Assembly (NCBI GenBank): GCA_963971535.1
Contig: OZ020592.1
Span: 127,906,166-127,970,165, forward strand
Length of the DNA stretch: 64,000 bases
Direction of reading: 5' to 3'
From: Notolepis coatsorum
Taxonomy: Eukaryota; Chordata; Actinopteri; Aulopiformes; Paralepididae
Each line of letters opens with the position of its first letter. The stretch's first letter is position 1. The position numbers and the translations under genes were made by a program. Positions 11,063 through 21,883 of the stretch are shown here, in pieces. The notes below the pieces were generated by a model that was given only the letters and a program-made list of their open reading frames with translations, had not been told where the DNA came from and ran no database searches.

Positions 11063-12672
11063 AAAAAGAAAGAGCATCCAGGGGGACGGATGAGCGACGG
11101 GGAGATGTGAGACTATCTTATCGTGGGTCAGCACAGGGTCAAAAAGGCGGGATGGTTAGAGAATCCGAAGAGAGAGAGTTTGTAAGAAGAATGGGATGTT
11201 TTCATACAGGAGAAATATACCTGAAGAATATATATCGCACACAACCTTTGAAATAGTTCTATTATTTATTCGTACCATCACTGGAGCTTGTGAATGTGAA
11301 CAGAATGACATGTAGCGACTTTCCTCTATGACCCTCCAAACGTCTCAGTGGGCATCCATGATGACCTGTGACCTCTGCTAACTCTCTGCACTGTGTTTCT
11401 ATTCCTCTGTGTGTTATCGTTACCTCTGCTAACTCTCTGCACTCATCTGACTTTTATTTAGATTATTATTTTTTTCTAAATGTGGCACCGGTGGATCTCA
11501 CGTGAATGGGTACTCGGTAGTACCGACGTCATTCGGTCGATACCCTTAAAGTACCGGATTCGGTACCCATCCCTACACTCCATGTATCGTCATTAAGCTC
11601 TGCTTAATTGCTGCACTCTATTTATATGTCTGCATGTATTATATCTATATTTATCCATGTATTATTGCTAACGATCGGTTGCCCACCTCGGGGGGGGGGC
11701 TCTTTGAATTGTCCTTCTAAAGTTTATTTCTTTATTCTTCCTATTACGGTTTTGTGTAGGCGTTTTTCCCTTGTCTTCAGGGTCAAGGTCAGGGGCTGTT
11801 GTCTCACTGTAATGCGGGCCTCTGAAGCCCACTCAGCCAACTAATAATGAGCTACGCAAAAAAAAATTCTATAAGAAAAAAAGGCTCCCTTGGATGTGTA
11901 AGCTTGGCAAAGTTATTTAAAAATGTAAGCAATTGTTCCCTAATTTTTGGGATATCTATAATTTTGTTCTAAACATCTTTCTTTCTTTTTCTCGGTTTTC
12001 TGAAATGTTCCAACCTATACATGTTAGTAGAAGGTTCAAATGAGTATACTAATTGAGGCATTTTATTTTAATTTTTTTTGTATTACATTAACGGGAGAGT
12101 GGCTAGGCCACGGGTGACATTCTATTAAATTAGAATTTAAGTTTTAGATCCTATGGCAATTTCCATAGGAAAGTTAAGGATAAATGGCTCATTCTGGGCT
12201 AACCGGTGGTGTAAGGGAGGGTGGAGTTGTACGAGAAGGGGGTGTCAAAGGAACACAGGTACCTTGTACGGCTCTTTGAGGGAGGGGGGTTTAGGGGATT
12301 ATTTGTATATATGTATGTTTTTAACACTTTAATCGCCATGGGTTAAATTCATAATTTACCATCTTTCGCCAGCTCTATTTGTCTATGGAGAAGTTCCCCT
12401 TCTTTGCAGGGCTATAACTTTTTAAATTCTATTGCTAAATTGCCATTATTATGGCCCATTCAATGTCCTATATGTATTGTTCAGGGTGTAGCAACGTTAA
12501 ACTTTTTCATTCACATATTCATACTAAAATATGGTCTAAGTATAATATATGGTCTAAGTATAAGTATGTTTTTATCGTTTTCTGCAGCTTTCTTCAGAAC
12601 GTGATTTATAGCCCTAAATGCATTATATTGATGATCAAATACAGTTTGGTAGGAATCTGTGCGAGATAAAAA
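11063..12672. other. no gene recognised; short hAT-like end at 11490-11577
   Basis: AT-rich sequence without convincing frames. On the minus strand, 11577 back to about 11490 reads GTAGGGATGGGTACCGAATC and continues with further GGTAC motifs. This resembles the ends of non-autonomous hAT elements in fish, but no second end or TSD was found. A G run lies at about 11691-11699. Confidence 0.4.
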
Positions 12673-13021
12673 ATGTCAACTGGACGTGGTTCTAGAAGTT
12701 TCTACTCATCATCTGATGATGACCGGATGGGCGGGGGATCGTTTATAATTCCGTGGGCAGCGTTAGATGATTCATCTAGTGTGGGTCATATGTTCATCAA
12801 ATCAGTTAGTATAGAAGACGTTAGAATATAACGCTGAATCTTACCGTGGCTTCCTCGCTCCGCTGGCAGATGAGCGTGGAACAGAATTTTTTCTATTATG
12901 GGATGGAGAAATGCCCGATCCATTTCCAGGTTGTATAATAGTATATACGTCCAAATCATGTTGTTTTTTCGAGTTATTTGCACCGATCGATGTTCACTGT
13001 GTCAATACGGAGTCTCTCTAA
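12673..13021 (+). pseudogene. possible broken ORF upstream of LINE ORF2
   Basis: An ATG at 12670 starts MSTGRGSRSFYSSSDDDRMG and runs to a stop near 12830. The neighbouring frame then stays open to about 13020 (SYRGFLAPLADERGTEFFLL, WDGEMPDPFPG). The composition looks coding and the position, just 5' of an EN-RT ORF, suits an ORF1. However, I recognise no zinc knuckle, RRM or coiled coil. It could equally be an unrelated broken gene or chance. The next ~370 bp up to the ORF2 start contain only short frames. Confidence 0.25.
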
Positions 13022-13395
13022 CGATAGCGAGTGCCCGGACCACATATGGATGAGCACTACCGGTTCAAAGGTTAATTTCCGGCTGGCGATCTGCCGATCG
13101 GCCACCAGATGGCGCTCTTGAACCGCTAGAAAGTTGAGTGGGGCTTTGCAGTGTGTCTCAGGGCTCCGGAAAGGAAATATGATTTCGATGACAGATTTTT
13201 GAAATATTGACATCAAAGACGAGTTACGGCGTCTTCGGCAGAATGAGCATGGCTAGGAATGACGTGTAAACTCGTCCACGGCGATCATAGTGTTAAGCTC
13301 GGCTCTCAACGGGACCTCAATAATTGGATATGTATCCATTGTGAATTCGTACTCCAGACGCATTACTAACAAGTACACAACAACTTGCATAGATT

Positions 13396-15904
13396 ATGGC
13401 TAGTTTGAATATAATGATTTGGAATACTGGGGGAATAAATAAACAACATAAACGCAAAAGCGTGCTCACACTGATGAAAAACAAACAGGTTGATGTGGCT
13501 CTTCTAAGCGAAACGCACCTTTTAGTGGAAGACAAAGTAATGCTAGCGGACAACATATATCATAACATTAGCCACTCTTCCTTTGGAACGAGATCCCGTG
13601 GAGTTGCTATAGTCGCGAAACGGAAGTTGAATATTGAATTGCAGGACGTATGGTCTGATACGGATGGTCGGATAACCTTAGCTAAAATTGTATACAGTAA
13701 CAGGAAAATAGCGTTGGTAGCGGCATATGCCCCAAATCTTTACGAGGCTAACTTCTACGCTACACTTACCAGAACAATGTTAAACTTTCCTGAATAATCA
13801 TTTATGATTGGCGCGGATTTTAATGCCATTTGGGATCCCGGGATGGATAAATCTTATCACACCTTTTCCAATGATCAGAAAAATTCATCTAATGCACTAA
13901 AGGATTGGTCTAAGAATACAGGTGTAAATGACCTATGGCGATCACTCAACCCAACGGCCCGAAAGTACTCTTGTCAATCTGCAAGACACAATACATTCTC
14001 CAGAATAGATTATGTTTTCGCAGATCACTGTTATTTAATCCTAAAAGGTTCATTTGGTATACTGTCATCCCGAGCCCCAATATGGCGATTTAACTTGATA
14101 TTGCTGAAAAACAAGGAATTCAATACACAATTTAAAGAAGCTTTTGTTGAATTTCTGCTGGAGAATGCGCAATCGGTACAGGACCCCAGAATATTATGGA
14201 TGGCGGTAAAGGGATTTATCAAGGATTTCACTATGGTCTTTGCCTCCAAACTACGCAAGAATCGTTGTTCAAAACTGGCAGAGCTGGAAACGCTTTACTC
14301 TACGTTATTTTCCTCTTTACAATACAACTACTCGGTTCGATTGGAATCTCAAATTAATGTGTTAAAAAAAAAGATTAATGCCATTTTAAAACAACAATCT
14401 GAAGTTCAAATACGTAGCACAAGACAACAGTATTACTTTCATGGTTCTAAACCAAGTCACCTACTAGCTATGCAGATACGAGCCAATGCAAACTTTGCAG
14501 ATATCCCTACTATTAAGGCACAGCAAGGACTTGTTACAGACCCTAAAAAAATCAATGAGACATTCAAAAAGTTTTACTCCAACTTGTACAAATCAGAAAT
14601 GGCCTTCGATCAAAACAAAATGGACATATATCTTAATCAAATTAACCTTCCTAAACTATCAGAGGATGACGCTAAACAGTTAGAAACACCCATCACACTA
14701 GATGAACTTAGGGAGGCTATATCTGAAATGCAAAGTGGTAAGGCTCCTGGAAGGGACGGTATCCCACCAGAAATGTACCTCTCATGCTGGGATGTAATTG
14801 GACCCCTATTACTTAATATGATTTTATACTCAATCAAGGAGGGGAATTTTCATAAGATCGACAATATTGCACTCATAACAGTCCTCCTTAAAAAGGACAA
14901 AGACCCCACCGATTGCGGTAGTTATAGACCCTTGAGCCTCCTCGGAACCGATATCAAGCTGTATTCCAAGGTATTAGCCATCAGACTTCAAAAGCATATG
15001 ACGTCTTTAGTTCATCCTGATCAGACTGGTTTCATAAGAGGCCGCTTGATCACGGATAATATAAGACGGTTATTACATGTGCTAGATGCCAGCAAGGATG
15101 ACACCCCACTTATAGCGATGCTGTCCCTGGATGCGATGAAAGCCTTTGATAGGTTGGAATGGTCTTATTTATGGGCAGTACTAGAAAGGATGGGGTTAGG
15201 AAAAGGATTCATTGATATGATAAAAGTATTATACAAAGACCCATCGACCATGATTACAACAGGTATAATCACCTCCGAAATCTTTCCGGTATCGCACTCT
15301 TCCAGACAGGGTTGCCCTCTTAGTCCCGGACTATTCGCTTTATCATTAGAGCCTTTAGCACAATATATAAGACAATCCCAATCCATAGAACCAATCGCAA
15401 TTAAGGGCACACAACATCATATTAGTTTATATGCGGACGACGTAATATTGTTCATGCAAAACCCTACCACCTCAATGCCTCATCTTCTAAAGTTGATTGA
15501 TGACTTTGGCAATCTATCGGGATTTAGGATAAATTGGCCAAAGTCGGCCTTCCTACCACTTAATGCCCCTGCAAAGAATATACTCCTTCCAGAAAAAATA
15601 CCAATGGTAAAACACTTCAGATGTTTAGGAGTTGAGGTATTCCCTACTATAAGCCAAACGGTGAAGTACAATTACACAAAATTCCAAGATAAGATCAAAT
15701 ACGACTTTGATAGGTGGTCCAAACTTAAAAACTCAGTACAGGCACGAGTATCAATAGTTAAGATGGATGTTTTACCTAGAATCAACTTCATTAGCTCAAT
15801 GTTACCGTTACCCCCTCCTGATGGTTACTGGAAAAAATTACACTCCATCGCATATACATTTATTTGGAATAACAAACCTCCACGAATAAAAAGATACACC
15901 GCAC
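13396..15904 (+). pseudogene. Tx1/L1-like LINE ORF2: endonuclease and reverse transcriptase
   Basis: ORF2 of this family nicks DNA with an APE-type endonuclease and copies LINE RNA from the nick. The start at 13396 gives MASLNIMIWNTGGINKQHKR. Endonuclease motifs follow: SETH, then after an in-frame TAA at 13795-13797 MIGADFN and FSRIDYVFA. The final SDH-type motif is degraded to SSRAP, so the nuclease is probably dead. RT motifs are PGRDGIPPEMY, YRPLSLL, LIAMLSLDAMKAFDRLEW, SSRQGCPLSP and the catalytic YADD at 15430-15441. The thumb region continues to YTFIWNNKPPRIKRYT, where a hAT element interrupts the gene. The LINE continues at 16634. One stop, the degraded motif and the insertion make it non-functional. 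Confidence 0.93.
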
Positions 15905-16625
15905 CAGGCCATGTGAGCGGATCGGAGCGTGAGCGGCGCGGGGCGCGGAGCGGGCGGTTTTGACGTGAGCGAGGAGTGGGTTTTAAAATGGGTCGGCGCG
16001 ACGTCCGGAGCGAGAGTTCTCCTCCGCTCCAATCCACTCCAGGTCGCTCACAGTGGTTTAACACTGTTGATGTAATATACATGCAGTACAATGCCAAAGC
16101 AACAGATGGCGATGTACAAACATGAAGGCCATTTTCAACCAATGAGAAGGGTGAACCTGTGATATCCGGTTCAGGCTTTGTCACTGTAGAGACGCCCACA
16201 CTCACTCCTGTTAGAAAACGTATCGACGCCATTGTTGTTGACGTTAGCTTACATGCTAACGTTAATGGCAGCGACCATAGCATTGTGGCTCGGCTAGCCT
16301 ATCATCGCTTAATAGAGCTAGTGGATGGATAAACAACGTTATTTAACATTGCAGAATGGGTACAATTACAATGCGGCTCAATACAAACAATTGTTAAGGG
16401 GCCCAGGGGGTGTAGACTGTTGTAGTTTGAGCTGATTTACACCATGCTCCAAAAAAAAAAAAAAAATCTGGCGAGCGATCTGGCGCGGGGCTCGATTCAA
16501 GGTGAGCGGGGAGCTAGCGGAGAGCGACTTGGGGGCGGGGTCAACATGTCGATTAGCGGAGCGGACCAAGCTTTAAAGAGCGAAGAGCGGATTTCTCGGC
16601 CGCGCCGATCCGCTCACGTGGCCTG
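15905..16625. mobile_element. non-autonomous hAT element in LINE ORF2 (TSD CACCGCAC)
   Basis: A 721-bp element begins CAGGCCATGTGAGCGGATCG and ends in the inverted complement (CCGATCCGCTCACGTGGCC, then TG), with one mismatch in 21 terminal bases. Identical 8-bp direct repeats CACCGCAC flank it at 15897-15904 and 16626-16633. CAGG-type ends plus an 8-bp TSD fit the hAT superfamily. It is GC-rich with GAGCGG motifs near both ends and carries no transposase. A Rex1-like tail is nested inside. Removing it rejoins the LINE ORF2 reading. Confidence 0.93.
16330..16415 (-). mobile_element. Rex1-like LINE tail fragment (copy 2 of 9)
   Basis: TTTAACATTGCAGAATGGGT and CAATTGTTAAGGGG are the reverse complement of the Rex1-like 3' end seen elsewhere. 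It is diverged and short, and lies wholly within the hAT element. Confidence 0.75.
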
Positions 16626-16633
16626 CACCGCAC

Positions 16634-17817
16634 AGAGAAACAAAGCCGAGGTTTAGCATTTCCAGACTTTTACCACTACTTTAAAGCGTACTCTTTAAGA
16701 CCACTGACAACCTGGTTTGACTCCCAAGCATCTGTATCCTGGAGAAACTTAGAAGAAAATATAGTAGCACCACATAGACTGCAGGACATAGTATACACCA
16801 TGTTATCAATTAAGCAATGCGAATTTAAATTTGGCCCCCTTATTACACATGTGATCCGGATATGGCGTGAAACACAAAAAAAATATTCTAATCAACATAA
16901 ATGGCATAGCCATACTCCCCTATTCAATAACAATGCACTCCTTATTGGAAAACGACCTATCAGATATCCCAAATGGGAAAAGCAGGGCATACACACATTG
17001 GGAGATGTTCTCAACAAACAGGGTTTTTGTAGCTATCAAGATATACATAACAAATTTAACCTCACCAGTTCCACATATTATTTTTACGCACAGTTATTGG
17101 ATTGTTTGAAGGCTCATGGAGTCCCATTAAGGATACCAATTTAGCACCACAGATATCACAAATTCTTCTATGAAAGAGAGACATCGAGAGGATTCGTATC
17201 TGATTTTTATCATCACTTACTAACGTCTTCGTATGGAATCCTTCCCCTAGACTCAGTCTGGAGGAGGGATATACCAGACTTGGAAATAGATTTTGATTGG
17301 CAAGAAGTCTGGGCAAACGTTCGAATTGCGTCACGCAACCCGGACCATCAACAAATTAATCTTAATTATATTCATAGGACATACCTGACTCCTATAAGAT
17401 TGAACAGAATGGGACTCTCTATGTTCCTTATGTTCAAATGGGGATGAGGGTACATTTATGCACATGTATTGGGATTGCCCACCGGTTAAAATATTCTGGG
17501 AAGAAGTGACCCAGCAATTATCAGAATTCTTATTTCTGAACATACCTGTACATCCCTCTGTATTGCTGTTGAATGATATTTTTCAGTTTGCAGCCCCTAT
17601 ACAGCTAAAGAGACTAGTTTTATCCGGTCTCACAGCTGCTAAAAAGTTGATAGCATCACGATGGATTCAACCGGAAAAAATGTGCCGGAAGGTATGGGTT
17701 ATTACCTATCTCGATGTGATTTATCTAGAGATATCTACAGCAAGAATGTTAGGTGTCAGTGAAACCAACATTGCAATCTGGTTAGAAGTGGTGGAGAGAA
17801 TAAAAGCTAGCATATGA
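16634..17817 (+). pseudogene. Tx1/L1-like LINE ORF2, C-terminal part
   Basis: Downstream of the hAT insertion the ORF2 product continues as LAFPDFYHYFKAYSLRPLTT and further to RIPI, reaching a stop at 17142-17144. Later frames carry LDSVWRRDIPDLEIDFDW and HRTYLTPIRLNRMGL. The C-terminal block (GDEGTFMHMYWDCPPV to LEVVERIKASI, stop at 17815-17817) includes the Cys/His-rich segment typical of L1-like ORF2 ends. At least three frame breaks or stops (near 16651, 17142 and 17410-17440) show decay. The same C-terminal block occurs on the minus strand at 25311-25754, which helped define it. Confidence 0.88.
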
Positions 17818-18054
17818 ATTGTAATGCCTGGTTAGAAGCGAATGAAAATGGATGGATTATCCAAGTGGGGGTCCAGGGGGGGGAGAGCGAGCAAGAGCAT
17901 ATGTATGTATTGTATTAGATAGCAAGTATTAGGTGTATATCTCGTAAACTACATTTATATTGATTCAAATGGTGATTTACATTGGATGTTTACTGTTAAT
18001 GCTTGTGTGTCTAATTTTTTGTTATGTTTTAAAAAAATTAAAAAAAAAAAAAAA
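17818..18054 (+). repeat. LINE 3' UTR and A-rich tail
   Basis: About 240 bp of non-coding sequence ends in an A-rich tract at 18031-18054, the expected 3' end of an L1-like LINE. A GGGGGTCCAGGGGGGG segment here corresponds to the G/C-rich segment in the 3' UTR of the 25-kb copy. I could not find the matching 5' TSD. Confidence 0.7.
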
Positions 18055-18176
18055 TCCCAGACAGCTGAGGAAGTGTAGAAGGAACAAAACACAAGTGATC
18101 CGAATGAGTCACGATGCCCCAATGACTAACACACTGAGAACCATACCATCTGTTCCAGAAAGGTCTAGGGGTCATT

Positions 18177-18260
18177 TAGGGCTGTGCAATTAGTCATACA
18201 TTAATCGCGATCACGATTCCGACCTCCGCGATTAATTAAACGCGATCGTCGTATTGCACG
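18177..18260 (+). mobile_element. hAT-like terminal fragment
   Basis: TAGGGCTGTGCAATTAGTCA followed by TTAATCGCGATCACGATT resembles the ends of fish hAT elements that begin TAGGGCTG, including the complete one at 24213-24693. No opposite end was found, so it is probably a truncated copy. Confidence 0.55.
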
Positions 18261-18914
18261 TATTGGTGCTTTCCATTTTGACAGCCTGCTCCTCTATATG
18301 TAAAATCAAGCGCTCCCTGTTCCTCAGCTACTCTGTCTGACCAATCACGGGTGTTCTTGTGTGCCGTGAACAACACCGCCCTCCTGTTTACGTCGGTAGC
18401 CTCAGACAAAGAAATGAAAAGCTCAAAATGAAAATGATGTAAGATGAGGTGTTGATGCTTTTAAAGAAGAGCACTGTTTGTCGTTTGGAATCATTAACAC
18501 ACACGTCCCACTACACTCAGGGCGGCCGAAACCTGCCCAATGTTTTGCCGTTGACTAAAAACACACTTCTTCAATCAATATCTGAAATGAAGAAGTGAAA
18601 GAAATTAAAAATACTAACCTTCATATACTGTCTTTTACTAGTATGCACTCTGCTACTAAGGAACCTACCTTTCCTATACTACTACCTACTATGCTAATTA
18701 TGTCTATACTACTCCACTCAAGACTGTAGCACTCAAGTTCGACACTGTTTGATGAACAATCAATTAAAAACATGTACAACTTCATTGACAAAGGTTGGAG
18801 ATCAAGGTTTTCAACTCTGCAATGTTTTATTCTATTAAAACTAATTATTGGACTGAAAGTCCCTACTGCATACTACACAGCTTGTAAAGGCAGTAAGGCA
18901 CATTCAAAAGGGTC
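18261..18914. other. no gene recognised
   Basis: AT-rich sequence with only short frames. Its first part may be the interior of the truncated hAT-like element. Nothing else is supported. Confidence 0.5.
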
Positions 18915-19092
18915 AATGATGATTAACCCTTTCACTACCGCACTACCAAATGGTTAACCCTTTAACTGCGACAATACAGCAGGTTAACCCTTTCACTGCC
19001 AAACGACAAATGGTTAACCCTTTCACTACCACACTACATAAGGTTAACCATTTACTATCACACTACAGTAGTGTGATAGTAAAGGGTTAACC
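18915..19092. repeat. TTAACC-type ~37-bp repeats ending in a hairpin
   Basis: Roughly four copies of a ~37-bp unit (GGTTAACCCTTTCACTACCA plus a CACTAC-like segment) run from 18920 to 19041. They end in a hairpin at 19042-19092 with two 25-bp arms, one mismatch and a 1-nt spacer. The unit TTAACCCTTTCACTGCC resembles the ends of TTAA-targeting DNA elements, such as the one at 31309. Confidence 0.8.
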
Positions 19093-19323
19093 TTCTGTAG
19101 TGTGGCAGTGAAAGTGTTATCTGGCCATGGAAAGGTTTCTGCACTAAATATACCAGATTTGACACAATGTGAACTCCTTCTATTTCATGCACTTTTAAAT
19201 AAAGGTTGTAATTGTTACGGACCCTGTCCGTATGTATGTATATAGAGGGAGTAGTGTGTGTTATCTGTTGTGTGTGTGTATATAGGCATGTTTTGGTTGT
19301 TCTGTTTTTGTCTCCCTCCTATG

Positions 19324-20836
19324 CAGTGTTGGGACTAACGCGTTACAAAGTAACGCGTTACAGAAACGAAGTTACTTTTTGCCGCAACTAGTACTCTAAC
19401 GCATTACTTTTGAAATTCAGTAACGCTACTTACGTTACTGAATGGTTCGTCACTGCGTTATTTGCGTTATATACGGCGTAGATTGATAGCGAGCGGTAGT
19501 GATTATTATTATTATTATTATCCTCATCCCCACCCGCGTAGAATGATACGAGGCGAGTCTGGCCACTGGCCAATCAGAAGTGCGCAAGAAATGCGGCTAC
19601 GGAAAGAAATAGACCCTCTCTATTGTAAACAAAACAAACGCTCGCTATGAATCTATATAAAAAGAACGCAGTAACAAACTAACAAACCATTTAGCAACTA
19701 CTTGGAGAGATAATTAATATACAACATGGAAACGAGATAAAGAACATGTTTGAGGCGCTGCTGGAGTCAACTGGACTAACGTAACGTTACTACATCTCAA
19801 CCACCGCAGACTTTGGTGAGTCAGTGCAATGTGTTCACTGAAACTCAAGTTGATCAACGGATTTTGACTGTACGAAATCTGCCAGGGAATCTCATAATAC
19901 TAATCAAACAATATAAATATAGTCCTTTCATGCACAATTGATATCCTAACTATTCTAACGTTGCAATGCTTTGATTGATATCTTAAACAACGTTGCAACT
20001 TGCAAGATGGTGAATGAATGAATGAATGAAAACTTTATTTAACAGATTGCAGAATGGGTACAATACAGTACGACTCAATACATACAATTGTTAAGGGGAT
20101 GCAGACCTGAGAAAGACGTTTGTCTTGTTTCCATCAGGGTCCCCCATTTTCAATTCATATAGACATTTATGACATACACAACATACATGACATTTATGGC
20201 ATAGGGACATATAGGTATTTATGTACATGGGTACCCCGGTCGTATAGTGTATTTGTAGACCAGGCCCATTGCAAGTTGCTGTACTCTGTCGTCTACTCTA
20301 AGCCATCCTAGGTTGTCAAAGTGGGCAGGGGTGAGGTGGGTTCTGGGGTTCAGGTCAAGTAGTAGTCTGACCAGTTTGTTTTGTGATGTTTGTAATTTTG
20401 TTTTAAGCGCCTTTGAGGTGCTTTGGTACCATGAGGTGCACGCATAGTCGTAGTACCCTTGAATTATAATGGTTATAATGAAACGCTCCGGCGACATCAA
20501 GGCTGTTCCTTCAACCGGCGCACTTCTTATTATATGACTCGGGACAACATTTGTTTGTGTCAGATTTGTGTTTGTATCTAGACCACATTGCTTAGCAGAG
20601 TTCGGTGATGTGAATGGAAACTGTCAAGTTGATCAACCGATTTTGAGTACTATAGGGCATGGGACTCGGGAGCAATCTTTTTTTTTTATCTTTTTTTTAA
20701 ATAACTAAATAGTTACTTTTCACAGTAACTCATTACTTTTGGGTGTAAGTAACTAGTACAGTAACGAAGTTACTTTGAAATGAAGTAACTAGTAAAGTAA
20801 CTGAGTTACTATTTTTCAGTAACTAGCACAACACTG
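19324..20836. mobile_element. hAT element inside the LTR (TSD CTCCTATG)
   Basis: This 1513-bp element begins CAGTGTTGGGACTAACGCG and ends CTAGCACAACACTG. Identical 8-bp repeats CTCCTATG flank it at 19316-19323 and 20837-20844. Ends and TSD fit hAT. Subterminal regions are rich in GTAAC/AGTAAC motifs in both orientations. No transposase remains. A minus-strand Rex1-like fragment occupies about a third of the interior, and a short imperfect direct repeat (AAGTTGATCAACGGATTTTG and its partner) lies near 19848 and 20628. Confidence 0.95.
20012..20505 (-). mobile_element. Rex1/CR1-like LINE 3' fragment with RT C-terminus (copy 3 of 9)
   Basis: Read on the minus strand, a frame from 20500 to 20219 encodes YYDYACTSWYQSTSKALKTK, NKLVRLLLDLNPRTHLTP and WLRVDDRVQQLAMGLVYKY. 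This is the conserved region after the RT fingers/palm of Rex1/CR1-type LINEs (the NLRTH and DRV blocks). It runs into the shared 3' tail and ends in (GAAT)n at 20012. This fragment links the short tails elsewhere to a LINE. It is 5'-truncated, lacks the last coding part present at 57020-57160, and cannot move by itself. Confidence 0.85.
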
Positions 20837-21122
20837 CTCCTATGTAACATATCCCATTCTCAGGTGTCTCCCAGTTGCAGCACCAGCAGCCAGCTGGTCA
20901 ATCAGCAACTCACCCCAGTGCAACGGCAGGTGAAGCTGATCTGCAATCAACATCCACTCTCCCTTTATATATCCCATTTTGTGGAGTGTTAGTTAGCTCT
21001 CTGGTTCATTGGTTGTGGTAACTATAATCTGTGTCTTTGTGGTAGAGCTCTCTCTGTCGTTTGCTATAGAGCCGTGGCTCTTTGTGTGTTTTGGTATAGA
21101 GCTGAGGCTCTTAGGTCGTTGT

Positions 21123-21300
21123 GTGTGAGAGCTAGTCAAAGCTCTGTGTGAGCTGGTTTTGTGTGAGAGCTAGTCAAAGCTCTGTGTGAGCTGGTTTTGT
21201 GTGAGAGCTAGTCAAAGCTCTGTGTGGGCTGGTTTTGTGTGAGAGCTAGTCAAAGCTCTGTGTGAGCTGGTATTGTGTGAGAGCTGGTCAAAGCTCTGGT
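21123..21300 (+). promoter_or_regulatory. LTR tandem repeats, 38 bp x ~4.7, enhancer-like
   Basis: Starts at 21123, 21161, 21199, 21237 and 21275 define an exact 38-bp period (GTGTGAGAGCTAGTCAAAGC, then TCTGTGTGAGCTGGTTTT). Each unit contains the small inverted repeat AGAGCT...AGCTCT. Tandem repeats in LTRs are often enhancers, but that role is inferred. Confidence 0.85.
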
Positions 21301-21774
21301 TGTCTATACTATACCATAGTATCTTTTGTGTTCCTTATTGTTGCACATTTCTGTTAACCTTAACCTTTGGATATTTGTTTATTCCCTGTTCACCCATCCT
21401 ATGGTGGTTGTCTTTCTTTTGTATTAATCTTTTGTTTTCGCACACAGGGACATTGAGGACAGGAAGATACCCTGGGGTCTACATTTTAGCATCACGTAGG
21501 TGACCTGCTATTAAAGACACCAGCCTTAGAAGTGAGCACCGCCACCTGTACTTTTGGGCGTCCGTGCCTTTAAGGGGGGGTGGGATTTAATTTCCTTTTA
21601 TATTTAATTTGGTGCCACTGGTAGTCCTCCTTGCTCTCTGTGTTGCTGAGTTTTTGTGTTTATAAATAATAAATACTATTTTGCTAATTGTTTCCATGGT
21701 TTTTTGTCACTGCACCCTCACCTACCCTGTCTGTGGCCTTGTGTTGCGTCTCCTTACTGGGGTACATAACATAA

Positions 21775-21785
21775 ATGGGGGCTCG
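21775..21785 (+). other. primer-binding-site-like sequence
   Basis: TGGGGGCTCGT starts four bases after the 5' LTR. It matches the first 11 bases of the tRNA-Pro-type primer-binding site used by many retroelements. The match then fades. Confidence 0.6.
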
Positions 21786-21883
21786 TTAGTTGGCAACAGG
21801 CAGTTGGTGTTGGTGTGCGGTGGGCACGTTAGATAGGCTGGTATTTGGTTGGTGTATGTTTGCGCTGGTGTCTCTTTGTGATT

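Larger units (their letters stand above)
19213..21771 (+). repeat. 5' LTR of the Gypsy element, split by a hAT
   Basis: The LTR runs from TGTTACGG to GTACATAACA. Without the hAT insertion it is about 1.04 kb. Its last ~200 bp match the 3' LTR at about 23215-23418 with few differences. AATAAA at 21668-21673 probably serves as its polyadenylation signal. Tandem 38-bp repeats lie at 21123-21300. Confidence 0.85.
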
